A stretch of 64,000 nt of DNA, taken from contig NC_003284.9 in assembly GCF_000002985.6 (NCBI RefSeq), positions 3,968,001 to 4,032,000 of the forward strand, written 5' to 3'. How positions within the stretch are numbered: the first letter of the stretch is position 1; each line of letters opens with the position of its first letter. Positions 1 through 9,700 of the stretch are shown in pieces. Made by a program: the position numbers and the translations under genes. The notes beneath the pieces were generated by a model. That model had not been told where the DNA came from. It did not search any database and saw nothing but the letters and a program-made list of their open reading frames with translations. The DNA is from Caenorhabditis elegans. Taxonomy: Eukaryota > Nematoda > Chromadorea > Rhabditida > Rhabditidae.

Positions 1-51
1 TGTTGGAGTATTTCTTAAAATTTTTGAAAAGAACATTGAACAGTTTTAACA

Positions 52-57
52 TTTATT
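52..57 (-). terminator. Candidate poly(A) signal of the proline-rich gene
   Basis: The minus strand reads AATAAA here, 83 bases past the stop codon of the gene at 140-634. The position suits a short nematode 3' UTR. No cleavage site can be confirmed from sequence alone. Confidence 0.6.
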
Positions 58-139
58 TGGCAATTCAAACAGCAAGAAAAAACATGGTATATTAAATTGA
101 TTAGTAGTACAAAAGGTATACAAAAGCTTACATATTAAC

Positions 140-634
140 TCAATATGGTCTTGGATATCCTGGATACTGTCCGGGTGGAGGTGGAGGATATTGCCCTGTT
201 GGTGGTGGTGGGTACATACCGGCTGGCGTGGCTCCGGTTCCAATTTGATATGGCTGCTGTTGTGGATAGCCTGGTGTGCTTGAGTATCCTGGGTTGCTTG
301 GATACATGTTAGTTTGATAGGGTTGCTGTGGAAGTGGAGGTGGTTGTTGGTTGTACGCCGAGTATCCTTGGGTTGGGAGTGGTGGGGCTTGTTGGACATA
401 TCCACTAGGATTCACTCCAGCACCGATTCCCATAGGTGGTGGGGGTGCATATGTGGCTCCGTAAGGTCTTGGTGGCGGTGGAGCATATCCAACTCCGGCG
501 CCAACTGGTGGTGGAGGGGCTCCATATGGAAGAGGCATAATTGGAGTAACACCGAAGCCAACTGGGGAACGATAAGAACCGTCACTAGAGGAAGAACTTG
601 AGGAGGAAGAACTGCACGTGCGACGGCCGTACAT
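140..634 (-). CDS. Pro/Gly/Tyr-rich low-complexity protein, 164 aa
   Basis: This is an uninterrupted reading frame of 164 residues beginning MYGRRTC. A run of ten serines near residues 8-17 is followed by a body made of Pro, Gly, Tyr, Gln and Ala, with repeated APPPP, PYG and GQYP elements. It ends in GYPRPY. No catalytic motif, signal peptide or membrane segment is visible. The start codon directly follows a CTTCAG acceptor on the minus strand. It is therefore either trans-spliced straight onto the ATG or the second exon of a longer gene. Proteins of this composition often act as adhesive, condensate-forming or SH3/WW-binding tails, but nothing here decides between those roles. The AATAAA at 52-57 supports it as a real 3' end. 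I do not recognise the family. Confidence 0.7.
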   Translation of the reverse strand: MYGRRTCSSSSSSSSSSDGSYRSPVGFGVTPIMPLPYGAPPPPVGAGVGYAPPPPRPYGATYAPPPPMGIGAGVNPSGYVQQAPPLPTQGYSAYNQQPPPLPQQPYQTNMYPSNPGYSSTPGYPQQQPYQIGTGATPAGMYPPPPTGQYPPPPPGQYPGYPRPY

Positions 635-1202
635 CTGAAGAAAAAGTGTAAGTTGAGGGGTTTAAAAGGGAAAAAAATCAAACAGAAAGGTTGAAAAACG
701 ATCGATTGTGAGTTGTTAGTTTGCGATCCGCCTATTGCCTCAAAAACGAGAAGGTTTCACAATGTGATACGGTTATCAGTTTGCATTGTCAGAAGAAGTT
801 TCTCGTTTTTCCATAGAGAAGAGCAAACAATGACGTATATGGAAACGAATGAACAAAAAAGAAACGAGGGCGTTTTCAGTGTATATTTTGAAACTTTCTT
901 TGCAATCCATGAGTCATGAGGATAGATCATGGACATGACCTTCTGGATGATTCAATGGGAAGGAAGATTACATTCATTTGAATTTATAATAGGAATAATA
1001 TCGAAATGTCAAACTGGAATGCCAATCAAATACAAACGTCAAAAAAATTATCAGGAAGAATGGAAAAGATCAGGGCAATATTTTAAAATTCAAAACTTTT
1101 TCTTGAATTAAGCCAGTCTGCTCTCCGTCGGTCTTGTTGTAAGTTAAATCCAAGCTTCGCTCGACTTTTCAGGAAAGACTGGCTGTAGTCTGGAGGTAAG
1201 AA
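635..1202. other. Intergenic stretch upstream of the proline-rich gene
   Basis: No supported gene. Two short plus-strand open frames (713-919 and 929-1111) lack a convincing start context or domain. From about 1110 the composition changes: AGCCAGTCT at 1111-1119 can pair with AGACTGGCT at 1176-1184, and a TTTTCAG acceptor at 1166-1172 precedes the micro-ORF described next. Confidence 0.6.
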
Positions 1203-1448
1203 ATGCTGACCTTAAGTTTGACCGCGACAACCATCCAGACTGAGCCATCCGGACAACTTTCAACCCTATTGGGTCTGTAAGTTTCTTTTACAATTTTAAC
1301 AGACTTTTGAAACTCAATTACGATTTAATTTTGTTTTTCAACTTCAATGAATTTTATTGTGTATTAGTTCTTGAATCCGTGTAATTTTAATAACTATTTC
1401 AGTCCGTTTTGCAAACCAGAAAGGCCGATCAATACACTTCCTAGCTAA
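1203..1448 (+). CDS. Candidate spliced micro-ORF, 39 aa
   Basis: Two exons, 1203-1276 and 1403-1448, are separated by a 126-base intron with a GTAAGTTT donor at 1277 and a TATTTCAG acceptor ending at 1402. Joined, they give 120 nt, i.e. 39 codons plus TAA. The peptide starts MLTLSLTATTIQTEPSG and ends in NTLPS. An in-frame TAA lies just upstream of the ATG, and a TTTTCAG acceptor at 1166-1172 could receive a splice leader, so start, intron and stop form a complete small gene. There is no obvious signal peptide or known domain, and one cysteine lies in the second exon. A short open frame across two strong splice signals can arise by chance, and the same segment could be a spliced non-coding RNA. 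I recognise no family. Confidence 0.35.
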
Positions 1449-1555
1449 GATTTTCTGCGCCTATGCATTTCGCACCTGTTCTATTCCGAACATGTTTGCG
1501 GATCAGTTCTCTGACCACCTAGTGTCTTCACATGATTTTGACATTGGAAACATGT

Positions 1556-1627
1556 GGCCGAATGGTCTAGTGGTATGATTCTCGCTTTGGGTGCGAGAGG
1601 TCCCGGGTTCAATCCCCGGTTCGGCCC
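1556..1627 (+). tRNA. tRNA-Pro (UGG)
   Basis: This is a 72-base cloverleaf. The acceptor stem GGCCGAA pairs perfectly with TTCGGCC and the discriminator is C. The anticodon stem CTCGC/GCGAG closes the loop TTTGGGT, giving anticodon TGG at 1588-1590, which reads proline CCN codons. The T arm CCGGG-TTCAATC-CCCGG is canonical, as is the A-box region TGGTCTAGTGGT. There is no intron. It is the first of three proline tRNA genes in 780 bases and the most canonical of them. Confidence 0.96.
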
Positions 1628-2095
1628 ATTCCTTTTACTCTTTTAAGCATTTTCAGCATGTAACTTTGAAAACTTGTATTTTGATCGAATCGTGAGACAC
1701 ATTCAGTAAAATTATGGGGAATTGTAAGAAAAGGCTTTGAATATTTTTTTATGTATTATTAATGTATTTGATCGCGGAATACATTCATATTTACATCATC
1801 TTCTACGAGTTTAACAATTTGTGAAAATTATAATAATTATGAAAAGTAATTTGAATTATATTAAAACAATTTCTCACGATTAGCAATTTTGATTGTTAGA
1901 AATCCTATTCCTAACCAAAACTTTCGAAAAAGTCATACTCTGCATTTTCAAGGTCAATGCTTACTGCGTTCAGAGTTTTCTTGTTTAGTAGAGACGCAGA
2001 TAGACTTGTTTATTGGTTTGTGACTAGTCGACCACACGCAGAGCGCTATTCACGAGAGCGTGCATGTGTAGGAAGAGGCGTTCACGACGAGACGT
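1628..2095. other. Spacer between tRNA-Pro genes
   Basis: No gene seen. The first 350 bases are AT-rich. The final 100 bases before the next tRNA are richer in GC, with CACGCAGAGCGC-like sequence. No close duplication of the tRNA flanks is visible, so the repeat unit among these genes seems limited to the tRNA body. Confidence 0.6.
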
Positions 2096-2167
2096 GGCCG
2101 GATGGTCTAGTGGTATGATTCTCGCTTAGGGTGCGAGAGGTCCCGGGATCGATCCCCGGTCCGGCCC
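2096..2167 (+). tRNA. tRNA-Pro (AGG)
   Basis: A 72-base cloverleaf with anticodon AGG at 2128-2130. The acceptor stem GGCCGGA pairs with TCCGGCC, so the change from the first copy's GGCCGAA is matched by a compensating base on the other side. The T loop is ATCGATC instead of TTCAATC, so the nearly invariant T54 is A. This also alters the B box of the internal promoter. The gene otherwise looks functional. The T-loop change is shared with the next copy. Confidence 0.92.
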
Positions 2168-2264
2168 ACTTACTTTTTTCCTTGTAGCGAATGGTTATAT
2201 GCTTTTGATGTATTATGCATATGGTTATTTCAGGAAAACTACAATACATATCAGCTCGAAACGT

Positions 2265-2336
2265 GGCCGGATGGTCTAGTGGTATGATTCTCGCTTAGGG
2301 TGCGAGAGGTCCCGGGATCGATCCCCGGTTCGGCCC
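2265..2336 (+). tRNA. tRNA-Pro (AGG), second copy
   Basis: A 72-base cloverleaf 97 bases after the previous one, almost identical to it, again with an AGG anticodon and the unusual ATCGATC T loop. The acceptor stem GGCCGGA faces TTCGGCC, which leaves one G-U pair where the neighbouring copy has a full compensation. This suggests a local duplication followed by divergence or gene conversion. The pair with the 2096 copy is closer than either is to the UGG gene. Confidence 0.92.
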
Positions 2337-2665
2337 GCTTAATTTTTTGATGTATTTTGTTAAGTGTTTTTATGATTGTTTGGAATTATAAAAATTTAGT
2401 TGATATTTGCGAATCTGAATAAAAAATCAATACAATTTTAATAATCATTTTTGAATCTCTCATGACAAACTTTATAGAAAACAATTCTCTATTTACAAAA
2501 CCGGAAAAGCAACACAAGGTATAAAAAATGAACACTTAAATATTAAAATAGCATAATGAATTAAACCCGAGATAACATGTAACAAAGTTTAACTTTGGTT
2601 CAACGAAATACCCATAAATAATGAGAATGTGACTGCTAAGCTCTACTAAAACCTGGAACTAAAAA
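2337..2665. other. 3' flank of the FN3-protein gene
   Basis: AT-rich sequence between the last tRNA and the stop codon of the minus-strand FN3 gene. It must hold that gene's 3' UTR, but I see no perfect AATAAA on the minus strand within it. Confidence 0.5.
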
Positions 2666-5622
2666 TCAGGCGTAATCTGTGAGTTTAGCCTTGTTCTCAG
2701 AAACTTTCACAGGACATTTGTTGCAGCATCTGCAGACAGCAAAACAAAGTACAGCAAAGATGAGAAAAGTGAACGAAACTCCGACGGCGATGATTTTCAG
2801 TGAAGAATTTATCAACTTTTCTTGCATTACAGCAATCCTCGTCTCAGCAAACGCTTCTCGGCCTGAAATGCAATAGTTTGAGTAGGACAAACGATGAACG
2901 TTATTGCATATTGCGTAACGAAAAAAAGGGATTTACAATATACAAGTCAATAAATAAAAGTTAGCCTAGAACGTACCAATTGCGTCATAGTTGGTGATGC
3001 GGAACATAAACTCGCAATGAACGTTGCGTGGGAGAGGCATCTCATAACTTGTGGACGGGGCAGGTAGGTATACTGTCGTTGGGTCCTTATTGCAAGGGCC
3101 AAGGTATGCTTGGTAGGTTATTGCATAGGTTAGAATGTTTTCTGGTTCAGCCGATGCGGTCCAGGTTATCATTGCGGTAGAGTTGGGTTGGATTGCCACT
3201 CGGATATTGGAGACAGATTCGGGGGCTGAAAATTTAGTTTTTCATTTAAATTAAGAATTGCACAACACAACACACAATTCAAAGAAAAATAACCGATAAT
3301 TGTAGTTTATAAGCTGGTAGGTGTTAGAAATATGAGAAAGTGGCTTAAATTACTGCAAATTTGTCGATTTCCGTCAATCAAATACATTTTTACAAGCTGC
3401 TCATAAATTTTGCGTTTGGTTTAATAAACGTTCAGTCCAAAAAAAATAAACTATGGAAATTTAATTTCCGCGTAAAATCATATGTTTGTGAAATTCAAGT
3501 TTAGCTTTCAGTTCCAATTTTTCGGACATTTCCATATTTCGCCCATTTTAAATTACATATTTTTAAGTCTTATATGCTTTTTTTTGTCTCAATACTCACC
3601 ACATTGAAGGCTTCCTTTCCCATAAACCTGCTTGCATTGAAACGAGTTGAACCTCACTGAAATCGGTGTTGTCGCAGTGTTCTGATCCGACGAGAGAGCA
3701 GAAAAAGTGACTGCGTAGGACGAGTCAAACTCCAGATGAGACAAAAGAATTGAATATGTGGGGTCCACTCGAATATCCGTCACAACCGAATTCGTCGCGT
3801 TTTTGACTTGTAGCCGGAAATAACAACTGTCGTATGCGGTTCTGCAATAGGATTAATTAGTGTGTAGCAGTTATAAAAAATATGGGGGGGGGGGGGCCTT
3901 GAATCGACCCGTATATTATCCCAAGCTGTCATGATGCTCAAAGAGCTTTGCCGGTCTCCAGAACCACTTGATCTCGGCTAATTACCACCGTTCATTATCT
4001 TAGCGGCGTTGGCTTTTATAAATAAAGAAAACAGTGCGTACCTCGGGAAATGGAGATGTGCAACAACCCCCTGTTCAGAATTAAATCCATTTTTAACAAT
4101 TAGCGGTGATCCGGGAGACTTGACAACTAAAGTACTAGAAATCTCAGTCCACTCGCTTTGAATTGTATCTCCAAGCTTTCCGGCGGGTCCAACAACAGTG
4201 ATAAGGAATTTGTATTGAACTCCAGGAATCATTCCGTCAACTTTTATCATAGTGTCCGGCTCAACCTAAAAATAAATGCTCTTATAATTTATTGCCTTAA
4301 ACTTTTAAACACTTACAGATGCAGTAATCCATTGACTCTCATCATAGTATCCCAATGCATAAGTTCGCTGCTTCCACTGCACAACATACTGTACCGGTCC
4401 AGATGGGCGAATTTTCGTCAGGCCAAGGAGTCCCTATAATTTTTGAGAGCTATTATTTATTGACACCTCATGAGTCACAAAACATAAACAATGACAGTTA
4501 TCGTCTCCTTTCCTCCCCCTCTCCCCATGATCCCTTTTCTCACCTCAAATGAGTCGTCCAAATCGGGTGTTGCAGAAGGCATCTGGCACAATAATTCAGC
4601 TGACGAGATTGGAGATGAGCCCACTTTTCCTATAAATTAGCTCAAGTTACAGAAAAATAATTTTAAGATGTAGGGAGTACCAGAGTGTGCGGTAGATTCC
4701 AGCCAAAACTTGGCTCCTTGAAGAGTTTCACCAGTAAGGTTGCCTCGTTTCATGTCACGTCTATGCTGAAATTGTAGGCAGCCATTCTCGCATTTTGCGT
4801 ATTCCTCAGTGTTAACATAAAAGTATTCATCAATAGATCCATCCAGATTTTCTCGTGTCTTGGGGTATCCATACTGAAAAGTTATATGTTTAAAAAACTG
4901 TGATCTGATTTTATCTTAAAAATCGAGACTCACCTTAAAGGAAATTGTTAAAAACTACTCATATGGTTCCAAAATGGTCAAATATCATAGTAAAAATGTT
5001 CAAAAAATTTTGGAATGTTTTTTTTTCAGGGAAAAATGGCATTTAATGAGCTTTTACCATTTCTAAAAAAACCTATAGCATTGTCCCATGTTCGGATTTT
5101 TACAGTGTTTGAATCCATGAAGTTCGAAAGAATTTTATGTTAATTGACAACTTCCAAAAAAGTGAACTTTTGACCACTTTTGGAAACCAAATAAACAAAT
5201 TTTTAAATTTTGTTGAAAAGTTTCACTGTGTATACTATTTTGGTAATTTTTCCGTTATATGAGTGATTTTGGATTCATTTCCCGCTGGCACTATTCCGAC
5301 TTTAATACCACAGTGCTAAAATAACGAAAGATCAAGGTAAAACGTTCCAAAAATTACTCCGTTCCAACCTAACATTGTTTTCGTAATGGCCCACAAAAAT
5401 TACTTAAAACTCAGTTAAGCTATCAACATCGTTCCTAATCTGAACTTTTTTCAGTTAGTTGAAGTTCCAAATCTTACATACCTTTTCCGAACACTTTGCT
5501 TTACAATGGGCGACTCGAATAAGATGTGCATAATCAATTTGTATGTATGGTAGAACAACAAAAGAAGTTACCAAATTGGCTGCACAAAGTAGTAGTATGA
5601 AAAGACTACTGTACAATCCCAT
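2666..5622 (-). CDS. Fibronectin type III single-pass membrane protein, anosmin/ROS1-like, 482 aa
   Basis: Eight exons on the minus strand: 5622-5482, 4873-4681, 4629-4544, 4433-4317, 4265-4042, 3841-3600, 3225-2977 and 2862-2666. All introns are GT-AG and the joined length is 1449 nt in one frame. Residues 1-25 form a signal peptide (MGLYSSLFILLLCAANL). A cysteine-rich segment with CKAKC and CENGC follows at about 38-85. About three FN3 domains then span 120-435; the first contains QYVVQW, and Trp and Tyr core positions are visible in the third. A hydrophobic helix lies at about 441-461, with a Cys-rich juxtamembrane RCCNKC and a 20-residue tail ending LTDYA. The order CxxxC, CxxGC, FN3 recalls the N-termini of anosmin-1 and ROS1, but there is no WAP domain or kinase. 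It is probably a surface adhesion or guidance protein. An acceptor TTACAG ending at 5635 suits splice-leader addition just before the ATG. Confidence 0.85.
3884..3896 (+). repeat. G13 homopolymer inside an intron
   Basis: Thirteen consecutive G residues lie in the intron between exons 5 and 6 of the FN3 gene. On the transcribed (minus) strand this is poly-C. It is a G-quadruplex-capable tract. Confidence 0.95.
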
Positions 5623-5980
5623 ACTGCTGAGAACCTGTAACAACTTTTGGTATTATGTGAGTTGAGAGAACTCATTGAGACGTGAAGAAACAAGAGTAGA
5701 GGAAGTAGAACTTGAGCACGCATTCCACTAGCTAAGGTAATAATAATTAGTGTTGCCTTTGTGAGTGACTGAGAATGAAGGGATGAGAGGAGGCTCTTGA
5801 ACGTCTTTGTTCGCCTATCTTCTGTAGTTGGCGATTAAGCATTAAAAATGAAGGAGAAAGACAGAAAGACGTCCGTCTCTTGCTCAGTCGCCACCAAATT
5901 TCCGGAGGCAGTTCGAGAATGAAAAGATTTTAGATGGAAGAAGCAAAAAAAAGAAAATTGGAATGTGTTTGCAAGTGTTT

Positions 5981-5999
5981 GGGGGGGGGGGGGGGGGGG
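5981..5999 (+). repeat. G19 homopolymer
   Basis: Nineteen consecutive G residues, upstream of the FN3 gene. Poly-G tracts of this length are unstable in C. elegans lacking the DOG-1/FANCJ helicase and can form G-quadruplexes. Confidence 0.97.
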
Positions 6000-6717
6000 T
6001 TAAATGAGGGAAGAATACACACAAACACTTGAGAAAAGACAATCCGTTAACCTCTAAAAAAAGAGCAGGGCACCTTCGGGGAACAATAGGTCATGCAAAT
6101 GCCGTTAATGGGTAACGAGAGAGTCGTTCGTTTAGAATATTAGAATATTAGAATGCAACAATACCTTGGAAGGTCACATTTTTTGTGTACTCAATACGTG
6201 GTGGGCTGTTCATTTACTGTGATTCTCTGACACTTGCACCAGAAACCGTGACCAACAACTGGTGCTGAGAAGAGAAAAAGGGTGACGGGAAAGAAAGAAG
6301 GATGAGTTGAACGGATTACACAACTGCGATTTATTGGCCAATTGCTTATTGCTAAGGTGTTCTTTCGGGAAACGACGGAGGGGCTCACTGGTTCTCGAAT
6401 TGACAGTTGGCGTCATGTGCTGGCATATATTATCGAGGCGTTGGCAGTAGGGAAGCGACAAAAAATGCTGAAGCCATAATTCGAATTATCCTAGATTTTA
6501 TTTATTTTATTCTAGTCACATGGTGACGGATTTGGGATTTGTTGGAAGATTTAGATTTGGATTTGAGATGCACTTTGGGAAATTAAAGATGGAGTACGGC
6601 CTGTGGGAAACTTAATCAGAATCATTTACATGGTACCAAAAGAAAAATATATCATAATAAAAATTTTCAACAAAAATTATAATTTTTATTGACAGTCAAA
6701 AAGATAAGTTATTATCA

Positions 6718-6763
6718 CTTTTTGAGAAAACTATAGCACGGTATGTTCAAATTTCTACAGTGT
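6718..6763 (+). repeat. Dispersed repeat fragment (GAGAAAACTATAGCAC family)
   Basis: Contains TTTGAGAAAACTATAGCAC, then ATGTTCAAATTTCTACAG. Similar sequence recurs in this window at about 5053-5115, 28709-28793 and 52365-52412 on the plus strand. It recurs at 25588-25620, 33885-33950 and 50395-50462 on the minus strand. The fullest copy is 28709-28793. Confidence 0.6.
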
Positions 6764-9700
6764 AAAAGTGTTATTATTTGAAACATTAAAAATTTGAAAC
6801 TGAATGTTGAAATTGAAATTGAAAAATTGAATCGAAAATTGAATTGAAATTTAAATTGAATAATTGAAATAATAGATTATAAAACTCCAAGGACTACTAT
6901 AGGACTATAGGAGTAGTTTCTAATAATTTCCCCATTTACGATTTTCCAAAATAAAAATATGCCAAAATGAGAGTAAAACAAAACAAAAAGGCACTTGAAC
7001 ATTATACGGTTCAATAATGCTTAGGATAGCGGTGGGAGTGAAATTTGAATAAGAACAAACACACATAGCTAAGCTCACTATTTGTTAGTGGAAAAAACTT
7101 TTTGAATAGGAAGCGAGAGCCGATACAACCCCCAACACAAACACGAAATTGCAACATTGTAAAAAAACGATAAAGTTTAGAAAAGAAGAGCGAGTGCAAA
7201 TCGTCAAAAACTCGACGACAACGGCTCGGCTCAGCTCGTTATTCGATGTTAACTAGGCCAATTTCACATAGATACTTTCATTCACTCTTTCATCCAACGT
7301 ACATTTTTATACATAAAAATGAATTTGTAGTGTTGTTCTGACTTTTTTGCTCTAATTATTATATTTTTCAAAGGAACGGGAAAAGTGTGGGTTGGAAGGA
7401 AAGATAAGGCGACTGAGTGTCGTCACTCCACCCAGCAAGTGGTCACCACCGAGTGTACACCCTGTGGGGGCGGGGCGTGTTCCTAAAAGCAAGGTAATAG
7501 AGAAATGGGAGACCGTGTGCATAGTGCCAAAAAATAATTTAGCTAATTAAATATTTCTCAAACAATATGAAACAAAATATAGAATTGTGCTTTACACAAA
7601 AATTTGATCGAAACCCATATACTAGTGACCTTCCTGCATTGCTCTTTCTTATACCTTTCTTAGACCAACAGGTAACAGGTTAATCCCATTTTATAACCGG
7701 TCATTTAGAATATCAAAAAGAAACCCATAAATCTCAAGCGGTACTGTCGCAAAGAGGAGACCCATTGTGTAGAGAGATAGCAAAAGAAATTCACACAATC
7801 TGGTCAATGGCTCACAAAAAAAACAGAAATATAAAATAGAGTTTGCGCAATATTTGTGAAAAGAGTAAAATAGAGTAGTAACACATGGAAGGGTAGAGGG
7901 GAAAAAAACGCCGGAAATCTGCTCATTTCATATTCAGGGAATAGCATGATATTCCGGATTTGAAGATGATTGCAAGGAAACAATAATTTGGGCCAAAAAT
8001 TAAATATAGTACTTATTTCTTTCTTAGAATTTAAAAGTAGATCAGTGTTGCAGAGGAGTTTGTTATATTCTGTAGATATTCCAAAATTATGGAAAATGTT
8101 TAACTTTTTATGAAATAATTTTCACAAAAAAACCGTTTGAACTTCGCACAACTTTTTCAAAATTACCATCAAATTTTTGTTCAGAGTGTTTTGTCTGTTT
8201 TTTTTTTAATTTTTTTATTGAATTCGAAATAACTCCAATTCAATAATTGAGTTTGCAGGATTTCAAACACTTTAGAAAGCAATCGTATTTTGCTTATCAA
8301 AATTGTACCATACTTCTGCGGCTCATATCTGGATTACCTTAAATTTACCAAAAAGGTTCTACTGTTAAAATGTATAAAATTATTTTGTGCATTTTTGTGA
8401 CTTGATGATTTTTTTCCAGCCGAAATATTTTTTTTTTGCTCATTGAGCGAGATTCCCAACAAAACTACTGTACTCCTTTTTACTTTAGGTCTCAAAAAGA
8501 AAAAAAACTACCATTATGTACATATTAGTATATTAGTACATTAGTAGTGCATGTACTACATCCAAATTCAACTATCGAAAATTAGGTCTGTGAAAAAAGT
8601 ATACGGTATCTAACAATTTGTGTGATATTTTCGCACCTTCTTAACAAAAAAATCTTATAGAACTATCAAATAACTCATATAGACCATAATACTTTACACC
8701 AATGATAGAGAAGGGTCTGGTTACCAGTTTCCTGGAGGCACAAAAGCGAGGAAAAAGCACCTGTTACTAACAGACATCATTGGCGGTATTATCTACGGGA
8801 AAGACTTTGAGCCGAGTATACCGATTAATCAGGGATGTACACTATCCCGCGCATATCCCCCGCTTCTTGTTCTACAAGACACAACAACATTCTCATTACA
8901 ATATTACAAGTAGTTCTAGCTGCTGACAGCCGCATTTGAAACGAAACCACGGGACCCTCCCCACTCATCAATTAACGAATACCTGCGGCTGTCATAAACA
9001 ACATATGTAGTCAGGATAGACACACGTTGATGAATTATTCTGTAGGCGATACGTCTCAATTTATTAGAACATTTGATTTTGGTAAGATTTTGGTAAGAAA
9101 CGTATCTATTCCATCAACCGCTCATTTTCTCACCGTCATTTCATTTTCTCGATTGAGGTTAAGAGGATCGTTCGGAAAAGGATTACGGTGTGGCAAGCAC
9201 TTTTTGACACACCTGCCAATTTTTGAAAACATCATGTATTTGAATAAATCATCGATGTTTTGGTATTGGAGCAATCTTATCATCAACATGTTTACGACCA
9301 GACACATATTATTACTGACGGTGAAAAGGAACACATGCATTTAGATGGTTCACGCGAGTCAAGGTGTGCATCCTCTTACTAAATGCACCAATTAAGATGA
9401 GTGCCCTCCGGAATCCAAACATTGCCAAGGTGTTAGTATGCAAACAATGAGGAAAATAATTAGAGTGCGGAGAGAGCTTGTATTGCGCAATTGGATCTTT
9501 TTTCCAAGTGACTTCTGAGTGAAGCAGTGCAAAGGGGACACACTGTGGAGCTATTGTGACATCAGAAAAATCTTGTGGATGGTGTCGGATTTTTAACACG
9601 GTGTCGCACGCAATGTTCGGTAATCAATGACAATAAAAGTAGTATGTAAATTCTTTGTTGTTGACTCTGTCAGAATGACTTGGTTTACGTGGTTTACGAC

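Noticed and set aside
314-601. Trp-rich 95-codon plus-strand frame
   Set aside because: It is the antisense shadow of the proline-rich gene; the Trp runs are complements of its Pro codons.
9027-9344. 105-codon plus-strand frame starting MMNYSVGDTSQ with an internal GTAAG
   Set aside because: The donor-like GTAAG has no matching acceptor in phase, and a minus-strand frame of equal quality overlaps it.
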